From Sporosarcina sp. P32b (GTDB lineage: Bacteria > Bacillota > Bacilli > Bacillales_A > Planococcaceae), in contig NZ_PDZB01000003.1 of the NCBI RefSeq assembly GCF_002743335.1, forward strand, positions 186,001 through 250,000: a DNA stretch of 64,000 nt, given 5' to 3'. The notes below the pieces were generated by a model. The model did not search any database. It was not told the DNA's origin and saw only the letters and a program-made list of their open reading frames with translations. Shown here piece by piece: positions 43,632 through 52,494 of the stretch; the stretch's first letter is position 1, and every line of letters begins with the position of its first letter. Made by a program: the position numbers and the translations under genes.

Positions 43632-43666
43632 AGCTCTTCGGTCGTAATGGATCGGGAGCTTTTTTA
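43632..43666 (+). terminator. Terminator after the membrane peptide
   Basis: AGCTC pairs with GAGCT, with a partial inner stem, followed by six T. Confidence 0.6.
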
Positions 43667-43694
43667 TTTGGATTAATTAGTTTAGATTTTAAAC

Positions 43695-43729
43695 AAAACC
43701 CAGATATCAACAAGAGATATCTGGGTTTT
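43695..43729. terminator. Bidirectional terminator before the opine dehydrogenase gene
   Basis: AAAACCCAGATATC pairs perfectly with GATATCTGGGTTTT around a 7-base loop. It ends the minus-strand YfcC/opine dehydrogenase operon. Confidence 0.85.
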
Positions 43730-43735
43730 CGATAG

Positions 43736-44836
43736 TTATTGGATAAGAATCTTTAATTCATCTGTAGTTAGACCCATATCTTTTAATGTTCTGCCAATCT
43801 TAAAATAGTCTGTATTATTATAAGCGGAGGCTATATGGATACAAGACTCTACAATTGGTACACGAATACCGACTGCTTGTGCTAATTCGAAGCAGGGAAC
43901 GAGTAAGTAAGGTACATCTTCGGTTACATAACGGTTTTTAGAGCTATTTGGTGCGCTGTTGATTTTACCATGTGTTGTAGAGTCACGATTGAAATCGTAT
44001 ACTGATTTATAATTTGAATCATACAGAGCATTCATTGCTTCTAATTCAGTCTTCAATGAAAATCCAAGAGCCGCTCCAACAGCAAGCCGTTCTTGATCCA
44101 TTTTCGCTGCCGCATTCGCAGTGGCTGGACTACAGCAGTCTCGATAATAGTTAAAATCTCCGTTAAAGTTTTCAAGTAGTCCCATATTTAACGTTGTCAA
44201 TAATGGATGACCACCAAAGTTGATGTTTTCCAACCCTGCTACTAATGGGTTATCTAGAAAATATACTGGAACTGGAAGGGATTCTGTAATCAGTTGCTTC
44301 ACTTCATTCGTCGCATTTTCTGACGGAAAAATGCTGACAGATAAAAACTCTTTTAAGCCCATGATAGTTAAAACACCAGGTTCAACAATGCGCGTTGCCC
44401 ATGGAATACTGATTCCATCCACAAACGTAATATCTTTATTTTTTTGATTGGATTCATTTTTCATACGATTTAAGACTAGTCCGCCGTAGTTACCAGGCAT
44501 TAAGAAAACGACTTGCCCATTTTGCAAGTGAGGAAGCATTTGCTCAAATAAAAGCTCTTGTGCGAATGAAGGGCAAATCATTACAATCAATTCCGCAAAC
44601 TCCATCGCTTTCTTAATATCGGTTGTCGCATGCGTGATTTCCTCGAAACCTGGAAACATCATCTCCGCACCATGATCTTCTGGTAGTGCTTTGATCCCGC
44701 CTTGTTTATTTACCGCATTGATCTGTGTATCGAATTGAGGGGAATCGTATAGACAAATACTGTGTCCGAGTTTTGATAAATGATAAGCTGCGGTTAAGCC
44801 GCCGTTACCTGCACCAATAATTGAAATTTTATTCAT
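43736..44836 (-). CDS. NAD(P)-dependent opine (octopine/nopaline-type) dehydrogenase
   Basis: This 366-residue two-domain enzyme has the N-terminal Rossmann motif IIGAGNGGLTAAYHL (6-20) and a C-terminal Octopine_DH domain. Landmarks are PGNYGGL, the catalytic-histidine region ENINFGGHPLLTTLN and the DVPYLLVPCFELAQ stretch. Opine dehydrogenases join or split an amino acid and a 2-oxo acid. The gene is second in an operon behind a YfcC transporter, so an imported amino-acid-like compound is a plausible substrate. No nicotianamine-synthase-like gene is present, so opine metallophore synthesis is unlikely. GGAGG precedes the start. Confidence 0.83.
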   Translation of the reverse strand: MNKISIIGAGNGGLTAAYHLSKLGHSICLYDSPQFDTQINAVNKQGGIKALPEDHGAEMMFPGFEEITHATTDIKKAMEFAELIVMICPSFAQELLFEQMLPHLQNGQVVFLMPGNYGGLVLNRMKNESNQKNKDITFVDGISIPWATRIVEPGVLTIMGLKEFLSVSIFPSENATNEVKQLITESLPVPVYFLDNPLVAGLENINFGGHPLLTTLNMGLLENFNGDFNYYRDCCSPATANAAAKMDQERLAVGAALGFSLKTELEAMNALYDSNYKSVYDFNRDSTTHGKINSAPNSSKNRYVTEDVPYLLVPCFELAQAVGIRVPIVESCIHIASAYNNTDYFKIGRTLKDMGLTTDELKILIQ

Positions 44837-44854
44837 ATAAAAACCTCCTATAAT

Positions 44855-46327
44855 TTATATAATAGACAAAGTGACTAATACAACAGTGGTAATTAATATA
44901 ATCCCGAGCACGAATGGAATAATGTGTTTAAGCCAGCGTTCGTACGGAATGTTCGCCAATGTCAAAGCGCCAACTAAAACGGCTTGTGTCGGAGAGAACA
45001 AATTCATTGTTTCTGCACCAGCTTGCATGGCGGTTACAATATAGGCCCGGTCAACTCCTGCGAAGTCTGCGAGAGGGGCCAGTATAGGAATCGTCGCTGT
45101 GGCTAGTCCGGATGAAGATGGGATTAGGAACGCTAACGGTATATACAAGAGATAGGCAAGCGGTGCAATAATAGAGCTGCTGACATTTGCCAATAGATGT
45201 TCCCCGAAATTCAGGATCGTCCCAATGATCATTCCGTTTGTCATAATGACAGAAATACCTTTTGCCACTGCAAGAATGAGTGCAACACTGATTAAATCTT
45301 TTGCTCCATTAAGGAACAATCTAACTATTTCATCTTCTTTATATGAATACATCTTTCCGATAATAATGGAACCTAGGAAGAATAAAACTGTTAATTCCCC
45401 AAAACCCCATTCCCCGAGCGGACTAATATGTCCTAATACCACACCGAGTATAGGTGTTTGTTGGATGTTGTCATGCAAAGTATTGAATAATGAAATCCCG
45501 AACTTATCCTGCCAGGGGATTAGAGCAACAACCATAATGAGGAAGAAGCTACTGAATACTGCGAGTACCGCTTTTCTTCTTCCCGTAAGATCGGCCACAT
45601 CATTCGGATCGATTTTTTTAAAAGGCTGTTCTACTTTACTTTTGATATCAAAGACAATTGATTTTTCGGGATACATCTTCACTTTTGCTGCGTACCGCAT
45701 CACAAAGGTAATGCCGAATGCAAGGAACAATGAAAAAAGTAATAAACGGTGAAATATTCCGTCCCCTATAGAAATACCTGCCAGGTTAGATGCGATTCCA
45801 ACAGAAAACGGATTTGTAATTCCACCCGCCACACCAATCCCGGCACCTAAGAAAATTACCATGACGGCTGTAACGACATCGTAACCGGCTAATAGAAGAA
45901 TCGGGACTACAATGGGATAGAACGCAATCGTTTCTTCCGCCATCCCATACGTAGCACCACCGATGGCACAGATAGTCATTAAAATAGGAATCATTAATTT
46001 TTCGCGACCTTTTAATGAAAACACTACTTTAGATAGACCTGCATCGATTGCTTTCGTTTCAAATACAATACCTAAACATCCACCCAGAACGAGAACGAAA
46101 ATAATAATATCAATTGCATCAAAGAATCCGTTAATCGGAGCGGAGAATACGTCCCACAAACCTTGGGGATTCGATTCGACTTGTTCATATGTACCGACAA
46201 TGGGTGTCCCATCTTCATTGTAAGAATATTCTCCAGCGGGTATGATAAACGTCAGGAATGCAATCCCTACTGTAATAATAAGCAATGTAGTAAAGGCGGT
46301 TGGCAATTTGAACTTCTTCTTTTCCAT
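44855..46327 (-). CDS. YfcC-family transporter
   Basis: This 490-residue polytopic membrane protein begins KLPTAFTTLLIITVGIAFLTFIIPAGEY, typical of the YfcC family (C4-dicarboxylate/arginine-ornithine-antiporter-like, COG1288). Further marks are GGATYGMAEETIAFYPIV and GGITNPFSVGIASNLAG. Family members move amino acids, peptides or dicarboxylates. The opine dehydrogenase gene follows after 18 bases. GGAGG lies six bases before ATG 46327, and a cre-like site lies 26 bases upstream. Confidence 0.85.
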   Translation of the reverse strand: MEKKKFKLPTAFTTLLIITVGIAFLTFIIPAGEYSYNEDGTPIVGTYEQVESNPQGLWDVFSAPINGFFDAIDIIIFVLVLGGCLGIVFETKAIDAGLSKVVFSLKGREKLMIPILMTICAIGGATYGMAEETIAFYPIVVPILLLAGYDVVTAVMVIFLGAGIGVAGGITNPFSVGIASNLAGISIGDGIFHRLLLFSLFLAFGITFVMRYAAKVKMYPEKSIVFDIKSKVEQPFKKIDPNDVADLTGRRKAVLAVFSSFFLIMVVALIPWQDKFGISLFNTLHDNIQQTPILGVVLGHISPLGEWGFGELTVLFFLGSIIIGKMYSYKEDEIVRLFLNGAKDLISVALILAVAKGISVIMTNGMIIGTILNFGEHLLANVSSSIIAPLAYLLYIPLAFLIPSSSGLATATIPILAPLADFAGVDRAYIVTAMQAGAETMNLFSPTQAVLVGALTLANIPYERWLKHIIPFVLGIILITTVVLVTLSII

Positions 46328-46352
46328 AGGAAACCTCCATGTATCTTATTTT

Positions 46353-46367
46353 TGTATGCGCTTACTT
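46353..46367 (-). promoter_or_regulatory. cre-like site upstream of the YfcC operon
   Basis: Read on the minus strand, AAGTAAGCGCATACA fits the looser cre consensus WTGNAANCGNWNNCW at all but one position. It lies directly before the YfcC ribosome site, so carbon catabolite repression is likely. Confidence 0.5.
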
Positions 46368-46547
46368 TTAAAATGCATCAAGTTAGCTATTTCTTATGAT
46401 AGAGAGGGAATGTGTCTACATTTTCATATAAATGTATTCGTTTATGTTTGAAATGTGTTTGATTGTGTCACGGATTAGAACGGCTCTACATTCGTATAGA
46501 AGGATTGTATACTTTAAGTACTACATATAATGAGGGAAGTGAGCGAG

Positions 46548-47207
46548 ATGAAAACGATTTGTCTTGTTGAAGATGAACAGGATCTACTTCAGGTACTTTC
46601 AATTTATTTAGAGAAAAATGGCTGGAATGTGGTGAAATGCGGTGATCTACACGAAGCTTTTGGTCAATTACATGTCCAGATAGATTGTTGGGTAGTAGAT
46701 ATCATGCTCCCGGATGGTAGTGGATTTGAATTGTTGAAAGAGATCAAAAAGCTCGAGGTTAATACCCCAGTCATTTTGATTTCCGCAAGAGGTGAAAGTA
46801 TAGATCGAGTTATTGGTTTTGAAATTGGGTGTGATGACTACATTACGAAACCTTTTTTGCCGGCGGAATTAGTTCTTCGCGTAAAGAAAATTCTACAAGT
46901 TACAGCTATGCAAAATCATACTGATTTTAAAGTAGTAGGTCCTTATAAAATAGACAAGAATCGAAGGTTAATTTTAATGGGAGATCAGGAGTTAGATGTG
47001 ACGAGTCGGGAATTTGATATTATACAATTCTTTATAAAACATAATCGAGCCGCAATCCCTAGGGAATTATTGTTGCAACAAATTTGGGGGGAGGATTATT
47101 TTGGTAGTGAACGTGTTGTCGATAATTACATCAAAAGAATCCGTCAGAAAATGCCGCTATTTCATATAGAAACTATCTATGGTTTTGGATATAGGTGCAA
47201 TGTATGA
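46548..47207 (+). CDS. OmpR-family response regulator (CssR-like)
   Basis: This 219-residue regulator has a receiver domain with phospho-acceptor Asp51 (VVDIMLPDGSG) and Lys101 (ITKPFLP), then a winged-helix DNA-binding domain with DYFGSERVVDNYIKRIRQKM and ETIYGFGYR. The ISARGESIDRVIGFEIGCDDYI region reads much like CssR of B. subtilis, the secretion-stress regulator, but I could not align it. ATG 46548 is preferred over 46530. It overlaps the kinase gene by four bases and is divergent from the YfcC operon. Confidence 0.85.
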   Translation: MKTICLVEDEQDLLQVLSIYLEKNGWNVVKCGDLHEAFGQLHVQIDCWVVDIMLPDGSGFELLKEIKKLEVNTPVILISARGESIDRVIGFEIGCDDYITKPFLPAELVLRVKKILQVTAMQNHTDFKVVGPYKIDKNRRLILMGDQELDVTSREFDIIQFFIKHNRAAIPRELLLQQIWGEDYFGSERVVDNYIKRIRQKMPLFHIETIYGFGYRCNV

Positions 47208-48511
47208 AAAAACGTCAGACATGGCTTGCGTCGAAAATCACTATTTTAATGGCTGTTTTCATTACGCTTATGAGTATTGCAAGTGTCGCAATCGTTTACT
47301 TTTGGTCGTACTATTATTTCGGGAAGATATTTGAAGATCGTATTATTGATGAATATACGTATGAAAAGAACGACGAACGAGGCGTCTATAATGAGTGGAT
47401 TTTAGGTGTAACAGCGCACAGTATCGATATAGTCGAAGCTATTCATGGTCAGCCTACAGCGGAGTATATCATGGATCATGCGGTTGAGCAGATGGAGGAA
47501 AGCGAAGTGTACCGTGAAAAAGTTGAAGGTAAATACTTGTTATACAAAATCGATTTGGATTATGAAAATGGAGAAAAGGTATATAAGTATTCTGTTGTTA
47601 AAGATATTTACCGTGAAATTCTACCTAAAATGTTATTGTGGTTTTTGGCTATTACCGCATTCATCTTTATTCTGTCTGTACTACTCACACGAATGATCAC
47701 GAACAAGCTCTATTATAATATTCATGAATTGAAGCGGTATATTATGCAGACTGACACGCAAAGCTGGGACACGGAACTGGTATTGGAAACAGAAGATGCC
47801 GATATTCAAGAATTGGCTTCATCATTTTCCTCTATGAAATACAATCTAAAACAGAAGGATTTGGCACAGCAGTCCATGTTGAGGTATATTTCCCATGAAC
47901 TAAAGACACCGATTATGATTATATCCAGTTATGCCGAGTCTGCAAGAGACGGAATTTATCCGAAGGGAACTATAGACGAAACACTAGAAACCATTACCAA
48001 GCAAACGGCTAGGATTGAAAATAGAGTAGAGGATTTATTATTCATTGCGAAGTCAAATGCTGAGGACCTTCAGAATGGTCAAGATATCCAGCTTGTTCAA
48101 TTGGATGAACTGATTGAACAGGTCGCCCAAGATCTAAACGTATATGCATCCGGTTTAACGGTCGACTTGCAACTTGCTAAGCAGTTGACAGTGATTGGTT
48201 ATCAGCATGAAATAGAAATTCTAATCGAAAATATGCTGAACAACCAAATGAAATATGCAAAATCTCTACTGATGATCCGTTGTGTAAAGGAAGATGGTAA
48301 AGCTGTGCTTTATTTTCATAACGATGGACAAGCTATTGACTCTTCGCTTAAAGATGAACTATTTACTCCGTTTACAAAAGGCAAGACCGGAGCGCATGGT
48401 CTAGGTCTCTCAATTGTTAAAGAGATTGCAGAGAAGCATCAAGGATCGATCGAGTTGTTGAAGAAGTCAAGTGGAGTCACATTTAAAATTATTATAAGAA
48501 ATTGCATATGA
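47204..48511 (+). CDS. Sensor histidine kinase
   Basis: This 435-residue kinase has two membrane helices (about 12-34 and 143-163) enclosing a 108-residue extracytoplasmic sensor domain, a HAMP-like linker, the phospho-acceptor His231 in YISHELKTP and ATPase boxes (NMLNNQMKYA, GAHGLGLSIVKEIA). The ATG overlaps the regulator stop codon (ATGA). The stimulus is unknown; a CssS-like role in secretion or wall stress is possible, as is sensing a substrate of the neighbouring transporters. Confidence 0.87.
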   Translation: MKKRQTWLASKITILMAVFITLMSIASVAIVYFWSYYYFGKIFEDRIIDEYTYEKNDERGVYNEWILGVTAHSIDIVEAIHGQPTAEYIMDHAVEQMEESEVYREKVEGKYLLYKIDLDYENGEKVYKYSVVKDIYREILPKMLLWFLAITAFIFILSVLLTRMITNKLYYNIHELKRYIMQTDTQSWDTELVLETEDADIQELASSFSSMKYNLKQKDLAQQSMLRYISHELKTPIMIISSYAESARDGIYPKGTIDETLETITKQTARIENRVEDLLFIAKSNAEDLQNGQDIQLVQLDELIEQVAQDLNVYASGLTVDLQLAKQLTVIGYQHEIEILIENMLNNQMKYAKSLLMIRCVKEDGKAVLYFHNDGQAIDSSLKDELFTPFTKGKTGAHGLGLSIVKEIAEKHQGSIELLKKSSGVTFKIIIRNCI

Positions 48512-48517
48512 AGTTGT

Positions 48518-48553
48518 AGAAAAGAGCTGATGGTTTATGTACAGCTCTTTTCT
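48518..48553. terminator. Terminator after the two-component operon
   Basis: AGAAAAGAGCTG pairs perfectly with CAGCTCTTTTCT around a 12-base loop. It can also end the small minus-strand gene at 48582. Confidence 0.8.
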
Positions 48554-48581
48554 GCATTTTACTAAATTTATCTCTTTCAAT

Positions 48582-48695
48582 CTACTCATCTACTAATGTT
48601 AGATAAGCCGCCAGCGTCGTAATCGCTTGACCGAACAAGGCAATAGATTCACCGAGCAATGCTAATTTCGCGATTTGTTTTTCACTCTCACGCAT
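48582..48695 (-). CDS. 37-residue amphipathic small protein
   Basis: From ATG 48695, preceded by AAGGGG, a 37-codon frame encodes a charged start (MRESEKQIAK) and one long hydrophobic helix containing LGESIALFGQAITTL, ending LVDE. A terminator stem lies about 30 bases downstream. Similar short helical proteins occur in Bacillales annotations without assigned function; I cannot name a family. Confidence 0.55.
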   Translation of the reverse strand: MRESEKQIAKLALLGESIALFGQAITTLAAYLTLVDE

Positions 48696-48836
48696 AGGAA
48701 CCCCTTCTAAGTCATTTAATGGAGTTATAATGAAGTCTTTATTCTCGTTCTAGTGTGTAAACAAACAAAAAAGAGGTCTAACTAGGTTGGAGTTTTGCAT
48801 AGAAATGATAATACTGTAAAAAGGAGAGTGTTCTAT

Positions 48837-49466
48837 ATGTACAACGAACAAGAAACACGAACGATTACTGTATTTGGTGAAGGCGCAGTGAAGGTCTCGC
48901 CTACTACGGTTCATATTGTATTATCTGTTACATCAAGAGGAGCGGAACTCGAGGAGATCCAGCAAGAAAATGCTAGACGTATGAATCAAGTGGTACAGTC
49001 GCTTCAAAAAGCGGGAATTTCGGAATCGTCTATTCAAACGATTGATTTTCAAATTCGTCCAGTCTATGAATATGTTAATGGGGAACAGCGCTTTCAAGGT
49101 TATGAAGTGATTAATTCTATCCGCATTACAAGTAACGAACTTTCACGAACAGGTGAACTCGTCGATCTTGCGGTCAAAAACGGTGCGAATCAAATCGGCT
49201 CAATTGAATTCACGATGCCCGATCAAGATGAACAATATCAGCAAGCCTTGATACTAGCCTTGCAAGATGCAGAAACGAAAATGATTACGATTGGGACTTC
49301 GTTGAAACTACAGAATCGACCTATTCCTTTGAAGATTGAAGAACAGCATACATCTCAACCGGTAGCGTTCCGCGCAATGGCCTTAGCAGATACCAGCAGA
49401 ACACCAATTGAGTCTGGAACGATTACAATCAGCGCAAGTTTGCAAGTGAAGTATCAAATCATTTAA
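48837..49466 (+). CDS. SIMPL-domain (DUF541) protein
   Basis: This 209-residue protein begins RTITVFGEGAVKVSPTTVHIVLSVTSRG, the SIMPL/YggE start, and repeats the pattern in its C-terminal half (GTITISASLQVKY). SIMPL proteins are linked to oxidative-stress tolerance and membrane-associated signalling, with no known enzyme activity. No signal peptide is visible, unlike many relatives, so it may be cytoplasmic. AAGGAG lies ten bases before ATG 48837. Confidence 0.85.
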   Translation: MYNEQETRTITVFGEGAVKVSPTTVHIVLSVTSRGAELEEIQQENARRMNQVVQSLQKAGISESSIQTIDFQIRPVYEYVNGEQRFQGYEVINSIRITSNELSRTGELVDLAVKNGANQIGSIEFTMPDQDEQYQQALILALQDAETKMITIGTSLKLQNRPIPLKIEEQHTSQPVAFRAMALADTSRTPIESGTITISASLQVKYQII

Positions 49467-49787
49467 TTGTATAGTTTAGTATATCAATTGGTAGTCGGCT
49501 ACTATGATGAGAAGGCTTTCAGTGCGAGTTATACGAAAATATAAAGGGTTCGATGTATAAACATACCCAATTCATCATTGAAACGGATCGAGTAGCAGGT
49601 AGTCATACTGATGGGAAAACTTAGAGAAACTACTGTGCGGCCAAACATTTTCGAAGTGGATCAACCGAAGTGGTATGTAGTGAATAAATCGTTAGTGTAA
49701 TTGCTTAATGTCATTCTTAGCGTCAAGGTGGAATCGGTTTAGAGTGCTGTGCTATAGTGAAAGTAACAAAGCAGGCAGGTGAGTACA
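49467..49787. other. Gap without a convincing gene
   Basis: Two short protein-like stretches in different frames (KHTQFIIETDRVAGSHTDG near 49560 and RETTVRPNIFEVDQPKWYVV near 49627) lie side by side, separated by a stop. They look like a decayed ORF that I cannot identify. Confidence 0.35.
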
Positions 49788-50753
49788 GTGCAAAAGAAGC
49801 GTAGACAAGTCATTAGAAAAGGGAATGTAGTCATCTTTCCTGGAACACTTGAACGTCTTCATCGAGAAGGTAGACAGGCAATGGAGCGTGATCTTCATGA
49901 AGAAGCGGTCCAGAATTTCGAATCTGTATTGGAAATTGACCCCGAAGACTACACAGTTTTCGATGGTCTTGCCATTTCTTTATATGAAATGAAAGAGTAT
50001 GGACGAGCGAAAGAATTCGCCCTTTTAGCTATGCAAAACCAAGCGGGCGATTACATAGAATTACTGGAGCTTTATCTTTCAATTTCAATCCAATTACAAC
50101 AATACGATGAGGTAGAGCTGACGATACAAGGTTTGTTAGAGAAAGAGATCATTCCGGAACATAGCTTGCAGAAGTTTCAATACTTGCGGGAATTGAATAG
50201 TCGATTATCCGATCGTTATGAAGAACCTTCTATAGAGGAGCCTTCTATTACAAGCGAGCAATTTCAACAGATGGGATCGATGGAGCAACAGGAATTCTTA
50301 TTATCGTTACAACATCAGAAATTACAGCCGTATATTCCGTTGCTGGTAGATGTAATTGAAACAGAGGATATGTTACCAGTAGTCAAGACGTATGCATTAA
50401 TGTTATTGCAACAAACGGGATATCAAGAATCTTTAGCTGTTCGAAAATATCACTTTGAGACTGAAGCCAATCCATCGAGACTCGTGTCACCTGAAGAAGA
50501 TCAATTTATCGGGGAAGTACAGTTTCTTGCGAAAGCACAATTCGAGAAAGATCCAACAGCTAGTGAACTGGTTGTTAATCTGATTCTTAAGTACAGTGTC
50601 TTGCTGTTTCCGTTCCACTGGGGACCTTATACAGCGGAAGAGGTGGCGGGCGCTTACGTCGCATATACAAAGCAGTTATTGTATGGCAAGGAGACAGAGG
50701 AAACGTCATTGCTGTCGTTCATACGTTCGGTGGATGAAGAAATGGAAAGCTGA
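49788..50753 (+). CDS. ysoA: TPR-repeat protein upstream of tig (YsoA-like)
   Basis: This protein of about 321 residues has an N-terminal TPR region (RLHREGRQAMERDLHEEAVQNFESVLEIDPED and following) and a helical C-terminal domain. In B. subtilis the TPR protein YsoA occupies the same place before tig, which is the basis of the name. TPR domains mediate protein contacts; the partner is unknown. Start is a GTG, either 49788 after AGGTGA or 49779. Confidence 0.72.
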   Translation: MQKKRRQVIRKGNVVIFPGTLERLHREGRQAMERDLHEEAVQNFESVLEIDPEDYTVFDGLAISLYEMKEYGRAKEFALLAMQNQAGDYIELLELYLSISIQLQQYDEVELTIQGLLEKEIIPEHSLQKFQYLRELNSRLSDRYEEPSIEEPSITSEQFQQMGSMEQQEFLLSLQHQKLQPYIPLLVDVIETEDMLPVVKTYALMLLQQTGYQESLAVRKYHFETEANPSRLVSPEEDQFIGEVQFLAKAQFEKDPTASELVVNLILKYSVLLFPFHWGPYTAEEVAGAYVAYTKQLLYGKETEETSLLSFIRSVDEEMES

Positions 50754-50766
50754 CAGTGATTAATTC

Positions 50767-50794
50767 TTGAAAGATGAATAGACTATGTTATACT
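50767..50794 (+). promoter_or_regulatory. Promoter of tig
   Basis: TTGAAA (50767-50772) and TATACT (50789-50794) are 16 bases apart. This gives a leader of almost 200 bases. A second TATAAT at 50943-50948 could be a closer promoter. Confidence 0.5.
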
Positions 50795-50997
50795 AAAATG
50801 GTTGTCAACTGCTTATCTGTCATCAGCAACGTTGTCGCTTCTTACAGGCGAAACAAAATGAGCTGATTCAGGTAAAGCCTTCAAAGAGTGTCGAAGATTT
50901 TTTAGGATGTACAGAAAAAATTCAGATACAATCATGCGAAGGTATAATTGATTAAAATAAAAATAAAAGTATTGCAAATGATTTGGAGGTCATACAT

Positions 50998-52284
50998 ATG
51001 ACAGTTAAATGGGAAAAATTAGAAGGTAGCGAAGGGAAACTTACGTTTGAAGTTTCTGTAGATCGTTTCAACGAAGCGTTGGATGAAGCGTTCAAAAAAG
51101 TAGTAAAGAAAGTACAGGCACCAGGTTTCCGTAAAGGGAAAATGCCACGCAAAATGTTCAATAAAATGTACGGTGAAGAATCACTTTACAACGATGCTAT
51201 CGATATCGTACTACCTGGAGCATACTCTGCTGCAGTAGATGAAGCGGACGTAGATCCAATCGCAGCTCCTGAAATCGACATCGAAAAGCTAGAAAAAGGC
51301 GAACCAGTTGTCTTCACTGCAATCGTAGCGCTTAAGCCTGAAGTAAAGCTTGGAGAATACAAAGGTCTTGAAGTAACTCGTCAAGCAGTTGAAGTAACAG
51401 ACGAAGAGGTAGACGCACAACTTGAACAACGTGCTGAAGCACTAGCAGAAATGGTAGTCAAAGAAGACGGCGTTGTTGAAAATGGCGATACAGCTACAAT
51501 CGATTTCGAAGGATTCGCTGATGGCGAAGCATTCGAAGGTGGACAGTCAGATAACTATGAACTTGAAGTAGGTTCTGGTTCATTTATTCCAGGATTTGAA
51601 GAGCAAGTAGTGGGCATGAAAACAGGAGAAGAAAAAGAAGTTGAAATCACTTTCCCTGAAGAATATCACGCTGCTGAATTAGCTGGAAAGCCTGCTACAT
51701 TCAAAGTGAAAGTTAACGAAATCAAGTCTAAAGAAGTTCCTGAACTTGATGATGAGTTAGCAAAAGAAATCGACGAGAGTGTATCTTCAGTAGAAGAGCT
51801 ACGCACGAAGTTGAAAGAAGAAGCTGAAGAAGTGAAAAAGAATGATTCTGAAACGGCTCTTCGTGACGATTTAGTAGAACAAGCTGCAAGCAACGCTGAA
51901 ATGGAAATTCCACAAGCGATGATCGATTCAGAAACGGATCGTATGATGCAGGACTTCGAACAACGTCTACAAATGCAAGGCATGAACTTGGATCTTTACT
52001 TCCAGTTCTCTGGTCAAGACGAGCAAACACTTCGCGACCAAATGAAAGACGATGCACTAAGCCGCGTACGTGTTTCATTAACACTTGAAGCAATTGGTGC
52101 TGCTGAAGAAGTAGAAGTTCCTGAAGAAGAAGTAAATGCTGAACTTGAAAAAATGTCAGAGCAATTCGGTATGGACGTTGAGCAAATCAAGACTACTCTT
52201 GGTGGCACATCTGTACTTGAAAACGATCTTCGTTTCAATAAAACAGTACAACTACTTGTTGACAGTGCAAAAATCATCGACTAA
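50998..52284 (+). CDS. tig: Trigger factor
   Basis: This 428-residue ribosome-bound chaperone and prolyl isomerase has the ribosome-docking motif [11 protein letters not shown] in the N-terminal domain, a central FKBP-type domain (about 150-240) and a helical C-terminal arm domain. ATG 50998 follows GGAGG by eight bases. A terminator separates it from clpX. The gene is strongly codon-biased, as expected for a highly expressed protein. Confidence 0.96.
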   Translation: MTVKWEKLEGSEGKLTFEVSVDRFNEALDEAFKKVVKKVQAPGFRKGKMPRKMFNKMYGEESLYNDAIDIVLPGAYSAAVDEADVDPIAAPEIDIEKLEKGEPVVFTAIVALKPEVKLGEYKGLEVTRQAVEVTDEEVDAQLEQRAEALAEMVVKEDGVVENGDTATIDFEGFADGEAFEGGQSDNYELEVGSGSFIPGFEEQVVGMKTGEEKEVEITFPEEYHAAELAGKPATFKVKVNEIKSKEVPELDDELAKEIDESVSSVEELRTKLKEEAEEVKKNDSETALRDDLVEQAASNAEMEIPQAMIDSETDRMMQDFEQRLQMQGMNLDLYFQFSGQDEQTLRDQMKDDALSRVRVSLTLEAIGAAEEVEVPEEEVNAELEKMSEQFGMDVEQIKTTLGGTSVLENDLRFNKTVQLLVDSAKIID

Positions 52285-52301
52285 TCTTTTTATATGAACG
52301 T

Positions 52302-52335
52302 AACAAGGTACGGTTTGTCCGTACCTTGTTTTTCT
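52302..52335 (+). terminator. Terminator after tig
   Basis: AACAAGGTACGG pairs perfectly with CCGTACCTTGTT around a 5-base loop, followed by more T. Confidence 0.9.
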
Positions 52336-52440
52336 TAAATAATAGAACTTCATGTATAGACTTTCGGAAACTCCATAAGCTAGATCATAAATAACGATAC
52401 ATATCCGGCTGGTTGTTATCGGTCATTAAGTTCTAAATAG

Positions 52441-52469
52441 TTGATTAAGTCATGGTAATCTTGTAGTAT
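52441..52469 (+). promoter_or_regulatory. Promoter of clpX
   Basis: TTGATT (52441-52446) and TAGTAT (52464-52469) are 17 bases apart, 26 bases before the clpX start. Confidence 0.55.
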
Positions 52470-52494
52470 ATTCACTTGAATAGGGGTGAGCATA

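Noticed and set aside
45225-45752. 175-codon open frame antisense to the YfcC transporter
   Set aside because: It is a shadow of the transporter frame without its own start signals.
43736-46327. Opine-type metallophore (staphylopine-like) biosynthesis locus
   Set aside because: No nicotianamine-synthase-like or histidine racemase gene is nearby and the transporter is of the YfcC type, not a metallophore exporter or ABC importer.
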